Position numbers and translations under genes: made by a program. A stretch of 64,000 nucleotides of DNA from Anaerophilus nitritigenes (GTDB lineage Bacteria > Bacillota > Clostridia > Peptostreptococcales > Thermotaleaceae): the NCBI RefSeq assembly GCF_004138215.1, contig NZ_RYYS01000064.1, forward strand, positions 1 to 64,000, in the 5' to 3' direction. Below, piece by piece: positions 17,124 to 26,112 of the stretch (its first letter is position 1; each line of letters begins with the position of its first letter). The notes under the pieces were generated by a model. The model ran no database searches and was not told the origin of the DNA. It saw only the letters and a program-made list of their open reading frames with translations.

Positions 17124-17417
17124 TTGAAATCCGGGAAGCCTAAAATGCTTCTTTTAAGATTTATTTATGGTTATTTAAAAGGACTAATCGTTATTTCAAT
17201 CATGTATATTGTAGTAGGAATAACTGTCATTTTATTTGATCCTGAGTCCTTCTCAATTATTGTGATCAAGTATATCAAAGAAGGATCTAACAAATTATTT
17301 CCAACTTTGATAGGACATCTGTTTATGTTATTTTTAGGGCTTATAGAGTGGAGAAAAGGACAGCTAGAACTTAGAAAAAGAAAGAAAAAGAGGAGGAAAA
17401 TCTATGACTACGAATAA
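17124..17417 (+). CDS. Small two-TM protein encoded between T-box and metG
   Basis: About 97 residues from the TTG at 17124 (GAGGTG site 6 bases upstream); an ATG at 17118 is also in frame but abuts that site. Two hydrophobic segments (about residues 17-38 and 60-78) are followed by a very basic tail (KRKKKRRK). It overlaps the metG start by 14 bases in another frame, so its translation would be coupled to metG and it would be under methionine T-box control. Family not recognised. Confidence 0.55.
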   Translation: MKSGKPKMLLLRFIYGYLKGLIVISIMYIVVGITVILFDPESFSIIVIKYIKEGSNKLFPTLIGHLFMLFLGLIEWRKGQLELRKRKKKRRKIYDYE

Positions 17418-19338
17418 AAAAACTTTTTATATTACAACACCTATTTATTATCCAAGTTCTAATCTTCATATAGGGCATACTTATAGTACTGTAGCAGCAG
17501 ATGCTATGGCAAGATTTAAAAGAATTACAGGATATGATGTAAAGTTTTTAACAGGTACTGATGAACATGGGCAAAAGCTTCAAAAGGCAGCAGCTGAAAA
17601 GGGAATGAAGCCTAAAGAATATATTGATACAATTGTGGATGGGATCAAAAAATTATGGGAGACTATGGAGATTTCTTATGATTTTTTCATTAGAACTACA
17701 GATGATTTTCATATAAGAAGGGTACAAGAAATATTTAAAAAGCTTTATGAAAAAGGAGATATTTATAAAGGGGAATATGAAGGATTGTATTGTACTCCTT
17801 GTGAATCCTTTTGGACAGAAACTCAAGCAGTAGATGGAAAATGTCCAGACTGTGGTAGACCTGTAGAAAAAACAAAAGAAGAAGCATATTTTTTTAAATT
17901 ATCTAAATATGAAGATAGACTTTTACAATTATTTGAACAAAATCCTAAGTTTTTAGAGCCTGCTTCTAGAAAAAATGAAATGGTAAACTTTATAAAGGCA
18001 GGACTTGAGGATTTATGTATTTCTCGTACAAGCTTTGATTGGGGTATACCTGTACCTATAGATGAAAAGCATGTTATTTATGTATGGCTAGATGCACTAT
18101 CAAACTATATTACAGCTTTAGGATACCCAGAAGAGGTAGATGGAGATTATAAAAAATATTGGCCAGCAGATGTTCACTTAATGGCAAAAGAAATTGTAAG
18201 ATTTCATACGATTATTTGGCCTTCTATGCTTATGGCACTAGATATTCCTCTTCCTAAAAAAGTATTTGGTCATGGGTGGATTTTGTTAGAGGGAGGAAAA
18301 ATGTCAAAATCAAAAGGAAATATAGTAGATCCTGTAATACTTGTAGAAAAGTATGGGGTAGATGCACTAAAATATTTCCTTTTAAGAGAATATTCTTTTG
18401 GTCAAGATGGAGTATTTACAAATGAAGTGTTACTCAATAGAATTAACTCTGATCTTGCTAATGATTTAGGAAATCTAGTAAGTAGAACCATTGCTATGAT
18501 TGAAAAATATAATGGAGGAATGATCCCAGATTCTAAAGAAATAGGAGAATTTGATGAAGATTTAAAAATACTGGCAATGAGTGTAGCTAAAAAAGTAGAA
18601 GAAAAAATGGATCATTTAGATTTTAGCAATGCATTAGAAGAAATATGGAAGCTTGTAAGAAGAACCAATAAATATATTGATGAAACTATGCCTTGGACAC
18701 TGGCTAAAGAAGAAGACAAAAAAGATAGATTAGATACAGTACTATACAACTTAGCAGATAGTATTAGAATCATAGCTATTTTAATAGAGCCATTTATGCA
18801 TATTACAACTAAAAAAATATATAATCAATTAGGAATAGAATATGGAAAAGGGACTTCTTGGGAAGATAGTTTTGAATTTGGAAAACTTTTAAGTGGTACA
18901 AAAGTACATAAGGGAGAAGCTTTATTCCCGAGAATTGATATCGCTAAAGAATTAGAAGAATTAGAGAAAATGGCTCAAAAACCAGAATCAAAAGAAGAAG
19001 AGAAAGAAATTGTTCAGAAGCCTGAAATTACGATAGATGATTTTGATAAAGTAGACTTAAAGGTAGGAAAAATTCTAGAATGTAAAAAGCATCCAAAGGC
19101 AGATAAATTACTTGTATCTCAAGTAAAAATAGGAGAAGAAGTACGCCAAATTGTATCAGGGATTGCAAAGCATTTTAGTCCTGAAGAATTAGTAGGAAGA
19201 AAAGTAGTAGTGGTGACAAATTTAAAGGCTATTAAACTAAGAGGTGAAGAATCAAGGGGAATGATTTTGGCAGCAGCGGATGGAAAAGAACTGACTCTTG
19301 TAACTGCTGATATAAAAGAAGGAGCACAAGTAAGCTAA
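17404..19338 (+). CDS. metG: Methionyl-tRNA synthetase with C-terminal tRNA-binding domain
   Basis: 644 residues, class I synthetase. HIGH is at about residues 22-25. The zinc knuckle CTPC...CPDC lies at about 127-148 and KMSKSKGN at about 299-306. An anticodon-binding helical domain follows, and a Trbp111-like OB-fold (about residues 540-644, starting [13 protein letters not shown]). It charges tRNA-Met. An AGGAGG site overlaps the preceding small gene. Controlled by the T-box leader. tatD follows 14 bases later, as in Bacillus. Confidence 0.97.
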   Translation: MTTNKKTFYITTPIYYPSSNLHIGHTYSTVAADAMARFKRITGYDVKFLTGTDEHGQKLQKAAAEKGMKPKEYIDTIVDGIKKLWETMEISYDFFIRTTDDFHIRRVQEIFKKLYEKGDIYKGEYEGLYCTPCESFWTETQAVDGKCPDCGRPVEKTKEEAYFFKLSKYEDRLLQLFEQNPKFLEPASRKNEMVNFIKAGLEDLCISRTSFDWGIPVPIDEKHVIYVWLDALSNYITALGYPEEVDGDYKKYWPADVHLMAKEIVRFHTIIWPSMLMALDIPLPKKVFGHGWILLEGGKMSKSKGNIVDPVILVEKYGVDALKYFLLREYSFGQDGVFTNEVLLNRINSDLANDLGNLVSRTIAMIEKYNGGMIPDSKEIGEFDEDLKILAMSVAKKVEEKMDHLDFSNALEEIWKLVRRTNKYIDETMPWTLAKEEDKKDRLDTVLYNLADSIRIIAILIEPFMHITTKKIYNQLGIEYGKGTSWEDSFEFGKLLSGTKVHKGEALFPRIDIAKELEELEKMAQKPESKEEEKEIVQKPEITIDDFDKVDLKVGKILECKKHPKADKLLVSQVKIGEEVRQIVSGIAKHFSPEELVGRKVVVVTNLKAIKLRGEESRGMILAAADGKELTLVTADIKEGAQVS

Positions 19339-19351
19339 AGGGGGAAAATAA

Positions 19352-20119
19352 ATGTTATTTGATTCACATGCCCATTTAGATGATCCTAGATTTGATAAAG
19401 ATCGAGATGAAATAATTAAAAGGGCAAAGGATAATGGCATATCATACATTGTAAATCCTGGAGCAGATTTTGAAACTTCAGTAAGAGCTATTGAGATGGC
19501 AAAAGAATATGATATGGTATATGCCGCTGTAGGAGTACATCCTCATGATGTAAAAGATATGGATGAAATTACTCTATCTTTACTCAAAGGATTATCTAAA
19601 AAGCCAAAGGTAGTAGCTATTGGAGAGATTGGCCTTGATTATCATTATGATCATTCTCCAAGAGATTTACAAAGAGACTGGTTTAGAAGACAAATTCATC
19701 TAGCAAAGGAAGTAAAACTTCCTATTATTATTCATGATCGAGAAGCAAATGATGATGTAATGAGTATTTTAAAAGAAGAAAAAGCTTTTGAAACAGGAGT
19801 TTTACTTCATTGTTATTCAGGAAGCAAAGAGCTTGCTAGACAATATATAAAGCTAGGAGCATATATTTCTATTGCAGGACCCATAACTTTTAATAATGCT
19901 AGAAAAACAGTAGAAGTAGTAGAAAATATTCCTCTAGAGTATTTGTTTGTAGAAACAGATTCTCCATATCTGACTCCGATACCTTATAGAGGAAAAAGAA
20001 ATGAAATGTCTTATGTAAAATATGTGGCAGAAAAAGTTGCACAAATTAAAGGAATATCTATAGAGGAAGTAGCTCATCAAACAACTCAAAATGCAAAGAA
20101 ATTTTTTAATATAAAATAG
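19352..20119 (+). CDS. tatD: TatD-family metal-dependent hydrolase (YabD)
   Basis: 255 residues. A TIM-barrel amidohydrolase with metal ligands visible in DSHAHLDDPRF (N terminus), GEIGLDYHYD (about residue 90), IIHDREA (about residue 128), LHCYSG (about residue 152) and ETDSPYLTP (about residue 203). Family members are DNA 3' exonucleases or deoxyribonucleases. It belongs to the metG-tatD-yabE-rnmV-ksgA cluster. GGGGGAAA precedes the ATG. Confidence 0.95.
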   Translation: MLFDSHAHLDDPRFDKDRDEIIKRAKDNGISYIVNPGADFETSVRAIEMAKEYDMVYAAVGVHPHDVKDMDEITLSLLKGLSKKPKVVAIGEIGLDYHYDHSPRDLQRDWFRRQIHLAKEVKLPIIIHDREANDDVMSILKEEKAFETGVLLHCYSGSKELARQYIKLGAYISIAGPITFNNARKTVEVVENIPLEYLFVETDSPYLTPIPYRGKRNEMSYVKYVAEKVAQIKGISIEEVAHQTTQNAKKFFNIK

Positions 20120-20145
20120 GATAGGCCAAAGGCCTATCCTATTTT
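20113..20145 (+). terminator. Terminator after tatD
   Basis: Perfect 15-bp stem (20113-20127 with 20131-20145) with a 3-base loop and T-rich 3' arm. Confidence 0.9.
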
Positions 20146-20366
20146 ATATATGAAATTTTGATTAAGTAGATAAAAAAAAGGGTATTTTTATAGCATAAAA
20201 AATAATTTGATGAATAGAATGAAATATCAAGAAGGAAGCCCTTCTTATTTATTTTTTGAAAATTGCCTGGGAAAAGGACAAAAAAGAAAATATGTATAAA
20301 AATGGATTTTATGAGAATAATAAGGATAGAAAAGTTTTAGTTAGTTGAAAATATATGTCCAAAAAT

Positions 20367-20395
20367 TTGACTTATAAAAGTTTTTTGTGTAAAAT
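20367..20395 (+). promoter_or_regulatory. Promoter of the yabE-like gene, with structured leader
   Basis: TTGACT (20367-20372), 17 bases, TAAAAT (20390-20395). The following leader of about 100 bases can form two hairpins: GAAAAATC with GATTTTTC (about 20419-20450) and GTAGGATTCA with TGATTCTAC (about 20453-20480). Neither has a terminator tail. The stretch from 20146 to the promoter shows no other feature. Confidence 0.6.
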
Positions 20396-20504
20396 ACTAT
20401 AGATTCTTCAAAAGACAGGAAAAATCAACCATTTGGCAGATTTTTCAAAAATGTAGGATTCATTTTTCTATGATTCTACGTAAAAAATAAGGAGGCTAAA
20501 ACCT

Positions 20505-21536
20505 ATGGAAACACACTTTAGGAATATGAAATTTCTAAATAAAAGAAATTTCATGATTCTGGGATTGGTTGTGCTAATAGGGATATTTCTAGGAAGTACT
20601 GCATTGACAAAACAGATTACAATCAAAGATGGAAATAAAGCAGTAAAATTAGAAGTTCTTTTTTCAAGTGTAGCAGATGCCATTCAAAAATCAAATCTTG
20701 TACTAGGTGATTATGACCAAGTATCTTATCCCTTAGATGACAAAGTCAAAGATGGAATGATCATACAAATCAAAAGAGCACATCCTGTAAATGTTTACGC
20801 GGATCAAAAAGAGATCCAAGTTATGACTGCCCATGAAAAAGTAAAAGATATTTTAAAAGAACATAAAATTAAGATAGGGAAAAATGATAAAGTACAACCC
20901 GATCTTTCTGAAAGTATAGGAATAAATGAGACTATAAAAATCGCTAGAGTAACAGAAAAAATAGTTGAACAACAAGAAGTGGTTCCTTTTGAGAATGTTG
21001 TTAAATACAATCAAAAGCTAGATCATGGGAAGGTCAATGTAATGCAAAAAGGGGAAAATGGACAAAAGGAAGTTAAGTATAAAATCATTTATGAAGATGA
21101 TATAGAGATTTCAAAAGAATTGATACAAGAACAAATTATAGTAAGTCCTAAAAATGAAATCGTAGAAAAAGGAGCAGCTATTTATGTGGCTACTTCAAGA
21201 GGTAGTATCAGTGCTAAAAATGCTATACAAATGACATCTACTGCATACGATGCCTCTTATGCAAGTACAGGAAAACATCCAGGACATCCTTACCATGGAA
21301 TTACAAGTAGTGGAACTAGAGTAAGACCTGGAGTAGTAGCAGTAGACCCAAAAGTAATTCCTTTAGGAACAAAACTATATATCAAGGCACTAGATGGATC
21401 AGGAGATTATGGATTTGCTACTGCAGAAGATACAGGAGGAGCCATCAAAGGAAATAAGATTGATCTGTATTTTGAAAGTCCTAAAGATACGAAAAGATAT
21501 GGAAGAAGAAAAGTATTGGTATATATATTAAAATAG
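20505..21536 (+). CDS. yabE: YabE-like cell-wall protein: DUF348, G5 and 3D domains
   Basis: 343 residues. An N-terminal membrane/signal segment lies at about residues 17-34. Ubiquitin-like DUF348 repeats follow (about 42-150), then a G5 module (about 150-225). The C-terminal 3D domain (about 245-343) carries its three Asp: AYDASY, AVDPKVIPLG and ATAEDTGGAIKGNKIDLYF. 3D proteins are related to lytic transglycosylases of the MltA/Rpf type and act on peptidoglycan, often at spore germination or outgrowth. GGAGG precedes the ATG. Position after tatD agrees with yabE of Bacillus. Confidence 0.88.
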   Translation: METHFRNMKFLNKRNFMILGLVVLIGIFLGSTALTKQITIKDGNKAVKLEVLFSSVADAIQKSNLVLGDYDQVSYPLDDKVKDGMIIQIKRAHPVNVYADQKEIQVMTAHEKVKDILKEHKIKIGKNDKVQPDLSESIGINETIKIARVTEKIVEQQEVVPFENVVKYNQKLDHGKVNVMQKGENGQKEVKYKIIYEDDIEISKELIQEQIIVSPKNEIVEKGAAIYVATSRGSISAKNAIQMTSTAYDASYASTGKHPGHPYHGITSSGTRVRPGVVAVDPKVIPLGTKLYIKALDGSGDYGFATAEDTGGAIKGNKIDLYFESPKDTKRYGRRKVLVYILK

Positions 21537-21563
21537 ACAGAGATTTATCTCTGTCTATTTTAA
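21530..21563. terminator. Bidirectional terminator between yabE and larC
   Basis: AAATAGACAGAGA / TCTCTGTCTATTT arms with a short loop and T-rich flanks on both strands, between convergent genes. Confidence 0.85.
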
Positions 21564-21658
21564 CTTTTTTATATACATAGAAACTGTATACTTTGTAAAA
21601 TTGTGGATAAATATATGATTTGCATCATTTGCTTCAAAAAAGTCTACTTATAAATATT

Positions 21659-22891
21659 CTAAAGGAAAACTTGGTTACAATCATACAATATAGTTTCATA
21701 TACTTTTTGTAGAGGAATATTATATTTTTGTGCTATTTGTTTACATTCTTCATATTCAGGAGAATACTTTAATATTTTTTCATCTTTATAAGCTACCTTT
21801 AAAGAAATGTCTCCAAATGAACTCATAAATTTTATGATTTTTCGAGAAAGAGTATTTCTTGTGACTTGATATTTTCGAATACCCAAAGTAGTAGTTTCTC
21901 TAAAAAGTATATTTTCTAATATAGCCTCTTTTTCTTTCGTACAAAGAATAGTTAACTTTATCGCAGGTCTATTTTTTTTCATTATAATGTTTGTAAAATA
22001 CACATCTAGTGCACCATGCTCAAATAAAGTAGGCATGAGATAAGAATAGATTTCAGGATTCATATCATCAATATTGGTTTCAAGAACTAATAAAGATTCA
22101 TCACTTTTTTTTTTACCTATATAAACACGAAGCAAATTAGAAATAGGAAGATCTTTTTTACCTAAACCATAGCCTATATTTTCTATAGCCATGGATGGAA
22201 GTGGAATAAAATCTTTTGCTAAGCTTTTAATGATGGCAGCACCTGTAGGGGTTACTAATTCACTTTGAATTCCTTGAGAGTAGATAGGAATATCTTTTAA
22301 AATTTCTAAAGTAGCAGGGGCAGGTACAGGAATTGTTCCATGAGCACATTTGACAAAGCCTGTACCCACATGTAAAGGAGATGCATAAATATGATCAATA
22401 TCTAAAAGATCTATACAAATGGCTACACCTACAATATCTACAATAGAATCTATAGCTCCTACTTCATGAAAATGAACTTGATCAATACTTTTTCCATGAA
22501 CTTTAGCTTCAGCATTTGCTACATGAGTAAAAATTTTTTTGCTTAAATTTTTAACATTTTCATTTAAAGAGCTTTCATCAATGATTTTTTCAATATCATA
22601 AAGATTTCTATGTTCATGATCATGTGCATGAGTGTGATCTTTATGATGGTGTTTATGGTCGTGTTTATCATGATGAGAATGATCATGCTCATTATGTAAA
22701 ACAACATAAAAATCTGTTCCTGTAATACCATTTTTTTGATTTTTCTTAATTTGTATTGTATACCCTTCTATATTGAGCTTATTTAATTCGTTTAAAAAAT
22801 CTTTTTGATCAATTCCTAAATCAAGTAATGCAGCGATACTCATGTCTCCACTAATCCCAGAGAGACAATCAAAATAAAGTATTTTTTCCAT
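21659..22891 (-). CDS. larC: Nickel-pincer cofactor biosynthesis protein LarC
   Basis: 410 residues. It inserts nickel into the pyridinium-3,5-bisthiocarboxylic acid mononucleotide made by LarB and LarE, using CTP chemistry. Family features: LYFDCLSGISGDM at the N terminus, and HFHEVGAIDSIVDIVG with ATLEIL...PTGAAI in the centre. A striking His-rich run (about residues 70-98, mostly H/D/K) probably stores or delivers nickel. In Lactobacillus plantarum larC is expressed from two overlapping frames by programmed frameshifting; here it is a single uninterrupted frame. Last gene of the larE-larB-larC operon. No LarA-type racemase is in the window. Confidence 0.93.
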   Translation of the reverse strand: MEKILYFDCLSGISGDMSIAALLDLGIDQKDFLNELNKLNIEGYTIQIKKNQKNGITGTDFYVVLHNEHDHSHHDKHDHKHHHKDHTHAHDHEHRNLYDIEKIIDESSLNENVKNLSKKIFTHVANAEAKVHGKSIDQVHFHEVGAIDSIVDIVGVAICIDLLDIDHIYASPLHVGTGFVKCAHGTIPVPAPATLEILKDIPIYSQGIQSELVTPTGAAIIKSLAKDFIPLPSMAIENIGYGLGKKDLPISNLLRVYIGKKKSDESLLVLETNIDDMNPEIYSYLMPTLFEHGALDVYFTNIIMKKNRPAIKLTILCTKEKEAILENILFRETTTLGIRKYQVTRNTLSRKIIKFMSSFGDISLKVAYKDEKILKYSPEYEECKQIAQKYNIPLQKVYETILYDCNQVFL

Positions 22892-22898
22892 AGTATTT

Positions 22899-23666
22899 TC
22901 ATTCCTTTCTAGCTAATTCAATTTGTCTATTAATAGTACTTGCAAGATAGGCAGCTCCAAAGCCATTGTCAATATTTACAACACCAATACCACTTGCACA
23001 GCTATTGAGCATAGCTAAAAGGGGAGCAAGACCATTAAAATGAGCGCCGTAGCCTACACTAGTAGGAACTGCAATGACAGGTTTATCTACAAGACCTCCT
23101 ATGACACTTGCTAATGCTCCTTCCATTCCTGCAACTGCAATAATTACATTAGCATTCATAAGTATATCTGTATTGGCAAGAAGTCTATGAATTCCTGCAA
23201 CTCCTACATCATATAACCTTTGCACTTGATTTCCTAATATATCTGCTGTAACATAAGCTTCTTCAGCTACAGGGATATCTGAAGTACCTCCTGTAGCAAT
23301 TACTATCTTTCCTTTGTATTTTTGCGTTTTTTTTCTTTGAATCACCAAAGTTTTAGATAGAGGATTATAAACTAAATCATTGGTTAAATTTTTTAAAGAT
23401 TGATAGATTTCTTCATTGGCTCTTGTGGCTAATATATTTGTATCTTTTTTTAGCATATTTTCCACAATACCGTAAATATGGTCTATAGATTTTCCTTCAC
23501 AATAAATGACTTCAGGATATCCATTTCTAAGGCTTCTATGATGATCAATTTTTGCATAACCCATATCTTCAAATGGGAGATTTTTTAAATGATTCATAGC
23601 TTCTTCTACATTGATTGAACCAGATTTAACTTTTTGTAGTATGTTTTCAATATATTTTAATTCCAA
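22899..23666 (-). CDS. larB: Pyridinium biscarboxylate mononucleotide synthase LarB
   Basis: 255 residues, TTG start with AGGAGTG. The C-terminal domain is PurE-like (IATGGTSDIPVAEEA, AGMEGALASVIGG, PTSVGYGAHFNGLAPLLAMLNSC). LarB carboxylates and hydrolyses nicotinic acid adenine dinucleotide as the first step of nickel-pincer cofactor synthesis. Cys in LNSCASG (about residue 221) fits the catalytic Cys used to cleave the phosphoanhydride. It is 7 bases from larC. Confidence 0.94.
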   Translation of the reverse strand: MELKYIENILQKVKSGSINVEEAMNHLKNLPFEDMGYAKIDHHRSLRNGYPEVIYCEGKSIDHIYGIVENMLKKDTNILATRANEEIYQSLKNLTNDLVYNPLSKTLVIQRKKTQKYKGKIVIATGGTSDIPVAEEAYVTADILGNQVQRLYDVGVAGIHRLLANTDILMNANVIIAVAGMEGALASVIGGLVDKPVIAVPTSVGYGAHFNGLAPLLAMLNSCASGIGVVNIDNGFGAAYLASTINRQIELARKE

Positions 23667-23678
23667 ATTTATTCACTC

Positions 23679-24485
23679 CTATATATTTTCATTTAAGCTT
23701 CCCATTCTATATCCTTCAAGATCTAGAGTAACATAAGAAAATCCAATAGCTTTAAAATACCTAGAGATTTCATTCATCAAGGACAGATCAAAGAATTTAT
23801 TTATTTGTGTTGGGGCTACTTCTATCCTAGCAAGATTGTTATGAAATCTAACTCGAAATTGACGAAAGCCTAAATCCATCAAATAGTTTTCCCCTTTTTC
23901 TACTTTTTTAAGATCTTTTTCTAAGATAGGTTCTCCATAAGGAAATCTACTAGCTAAACAGGCAAAAGCAGGTTTGTTCCATGTAGGAAGATTTAAAGAT
24001 TTAGAAAGTATCCGGATTTCTTTTTTTGTAAGATGAGCTTCTTTTAGTGGACTTAAAATATCTAGTTCGTTTAAAGCTTTTAGTCCTGGTCGATAATCAG
24101 ATAAATCATCTAAATTTGAACCATCTAAAATATATGGTATATTATATTGATGGGCTATTTCTTTTATATGTGAAAAAATTTCTTTTTTACAGAAATAACA
24201 TCGATCTTTAGGATTTTTCACAAAAGCATCTAGATCTAAAATATTTAAAGGAATAATTTTATGAGAAACTCCCATAGATTGCATGAAGGCTTTTGCTTCT
24301 TCTATTTCTCTACTAGAATGAATGGGTGCACAAATAGTAATGGCTAAAGCATTATCTCCTAAAAGGTCTTGACATACCTTTATAAGGAAAGTAGAGTCTA
24401 CACCACCAGAAAAAGCAACAGCTACTTTTTTAAAATCAAGAATGATTTTTTTAAGATTTTGGTATTTTTTTTGTATATCCATCAT
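23679..24485 (-). CDS. larE: Pyridinium-3,5-biscarboxylate sulfurtransferase LarE
   Basis: 268 residues. The PP-loop ATPase motif SGGVDS is at 26-31. Cys176 lies in PAFACLASR, equivalent to the sacrificial Cys176 of the Lactobacillus enzyme. Two more Cys are at 96 and 99 (RCYFCK). Three such Cys are the hallmark of LarE proteins that hold a [4Fe-4S] cluster and so act catalytically instead of giving up their own sulfur. That assignment is inference from the residues. First gene of the operon. A second ATG (24482) is an equally possible start. Confidence 0.93.
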   Translation of the reverse strand: MMDIQKKYQNLKKIILDFKKVAVAFSGGVDSTFLIKVCQDLLGDNALAITICAPIHSSREIEEAKAFMQSMGVSHKIIPLNILDLDAFVKNPKDRCYFCKKEIFSHIKEIAHQYNIPYILDGSNLDDLSDYRPGLKALNELDILSPLKEAHLTKKEIRILSKSLNLPTWNKPAFACLASRFPYGEPILEKDLKKVEKGENYLMDLGFRQFRVRFHNNLARIEVAPTQINKFFDLSLMNEISRYFKAIGFSYVTLDLEGYRMGSLNENI

Positions 24486-24613
24486 AATCTCTCCATCTTT
24501 ATATTTACATTCATTATAAAGGAAACAATATAAAAAAGAAACATTGTATTTTACAATCTTTTAGGGATATTGTACAATGTTTGAAGGATAGAAATCTAGG
24601 GTAGGTGAAAAAT

Positions 24614-25144
24614 ATGATTAAAGAAGTTATTGTAGTAGAAGGTAGAGATGATGAAATTGCTGTAAAAGCAGCAGTAGAAGCAGAAGTAATTATTACACAT
24701 GGTTTTGGAATAAAAGAAAATACATTTAAAAGGATAGAACTAGCAAAGGAAAGAAAAGGTGTTATTATTTTTACAGATCCAGATCATGCAGGAGAAACTA
24801 TTAGAAAAAGAATAGACACTAAAATTCCAGGATGTAAGCATGCATTTTTACCAAGAGAAGAAGCTACAAAAAATGGAGATATAGGGATTGAAAATGCATC
24901 TAAAGAAAGTATTATTGCGGCTTTGAGTAAAGTTCGATCTAAAAGCGAAGAAAAAAGAGATGAATTTAAGCAAATTGATTTGATTCAAAATGATTTTATA
25001 GGATCAAATCAAGCCAGTCATAGAAGAGATAAAGCAGGAAAAATATTAGGAATAGGCTATGCAAATGCAAAACAATTTTTAAGTAGATTAAATAATTATG
25101 GTATTACAAGAGATGAATTTGAAGAGGCTTTAAAAAAGCTTTAG
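24614..25144 (+). CDS. rnmV: Ribonuclease M5
   Basis: About 176 residues. An N-terminal TOPRIM domain has EGRDD (about residues 10-14) and FTDPDHAGE (about 54-62), and the C-terminal DUF4093-like part ends in the GITRDEFEEALKKL region. RNase M5 trims 5S rRNA precursors. It is 13 bases ahead of ksgA, the conserved Firmicutes pair. An upstream in-frame GTG (24605) lies inside the GGGTAGGTG ribosome site, so the ATG at 24614 is chosen. Confidence 0.92.
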   Translation: MIKEVIVVEGRDDEIAVKAAVEAEVIITHGFGIKENTFKRIELAKERKGVIIFTDPDHAGETIRKRIDTKIPGCKHAFLPREEATKNGDIGIENASKESIIAALSKVRSKSEEKRDEFKQIDLIQNDFIGSNQASHRRDKAGKILGIGYANAKQFLSRLNNYGITRDEFEEALKKL

Positions 25145-25157
25145 ATAGGAGAGATTT

Positions 25158-26027
25158 ATGGAAAAATTAGTTTCAGCTCATAAAACAAAAGAAATTGTGA
25201 GCAAATATGGATTTAAATTTTCAAAGAGTTTAGGACAGAATTTCTTAATTGATGAAAATATATTAACAAAAATAGTAGATGGAGCGGAGGCAGGAAAAGA
25301 AGATGTAGTTATTGAAGTAGGACCAGGAATTGGAACATTGACTCAAGAATTAGCTCAAAGAGCTTTAAAAGTTATTGCAGTAGAAATAGATAAAACATTG
25401 CTTCCAATTTTAGAAGAGACTTTAGGAAATTGTGATAATGTAGAGGTGCTCAATGGAGATATTTTAAAAATAAATTTACATTCATTGATTGAGGAAAAAT
25501 GTGAACAAAGATCAGTAAAAGTCATAGCAAATCTTCCATATTATGTGACTACACCCATCATCATGAAATTTTTAGAAGAAAAAGTACCTATTAAAAATAT
25601 GGTTGTGATGATTCAAAAAGAGGTTGCAGATCGAATGCAAGCAAAGCCCAATACAAAAGAGTATGGTGCTTTATCTGTAGCAGTTCAGTATTATTGTGAT
25701 CCTAAAATCATTACAAAGGTTCCAAGGTCTGTATTTATTCCTCAACCTAATGTGGAATCTACAGTAATTCGTCTAGATGTATTAGAAAAACCAAAGGTAG
25801 CAGTAAAAAGTGAAAAATTATTATTTAGAGTAGTGAGAGCAGCTTTTGGAAAAAGAAGAAAAACTATATTAAATGCATTGTCTAATAGTGGTCTTGGTTT
25901 AGAAAAAGAGATGATCAAAGAAATTTTACAAAAAAGTGATATAGAGGAAAATCGTAGAGGAGAGACTTTGGATATAGAAGAATTTGGAAAATTAGCAGAT
26001 GTAGTATATGAATATATAAGCCTTTAA
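25158..26027 (+). CDS. ksgA: 16S rRNA dimethyladenosine transferase
   Basis: 289 residues. It dimethylates two adjacent adenines near the 3' end of 16S rRNA and gates 30S assembly. Motifs: SLGQNFLID (about residue 30), SAM loop EVGPGIGTLTQEL (about 54-66), NLPYYVTTPI (about 123-132). The C-terminal helical domain is complete. AGGAGAG precedes the ATG. Confidence 0.96.
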   Translation: MEKLVSAHKTKEIVSKYGFKFSKSLGQNFLIDENILTKIVDGAEAGKEDVVIEVGPGIGTLTQELAQRALKVIAVEIDKTLLPILEETLGNCDNVEVLNGDILKINLHSLIEEKCEQRSVKVIANLPYYVTTPIIMKFLEEKVPIKNMVVMIQKEVADRMQAKPNTKEYGALSVAVQYYCDPKIITKVPRSVFIPQPNVESTVIRLDVLEKPKVAVKSEKLLFRVVRAAFGKRRKTILNALSNSGLGLEKEMIKEILQKSDIEENRRGETLDIEEFGKLADVVYEYISL

Positions 26028-26042
26028 AGGCTTATTTTTTTT
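26018..26042 (+). terminator. Terminator after ksgA
   Basis: AAGCCTTTAAAGGCTT palindrome overlapping the last codons and stop of ksgA, then a run of eight T. Confidence 0.85.
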
Positions 26043-26112
26043 GTAAAAAAAGAACTTATTTACTAGTTGGTACATATATTAATAGTAAGTGATTAAAGGG
26101 AGGATGGTGAAT

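Noticed and set aside
20146-20500. Cyclic-di-AMP (ydaO) riboswitch ahead of the yabE-like gene
   Set aside because: The conserved ydaO core sequences are not present; only two simple hairpins are seen.
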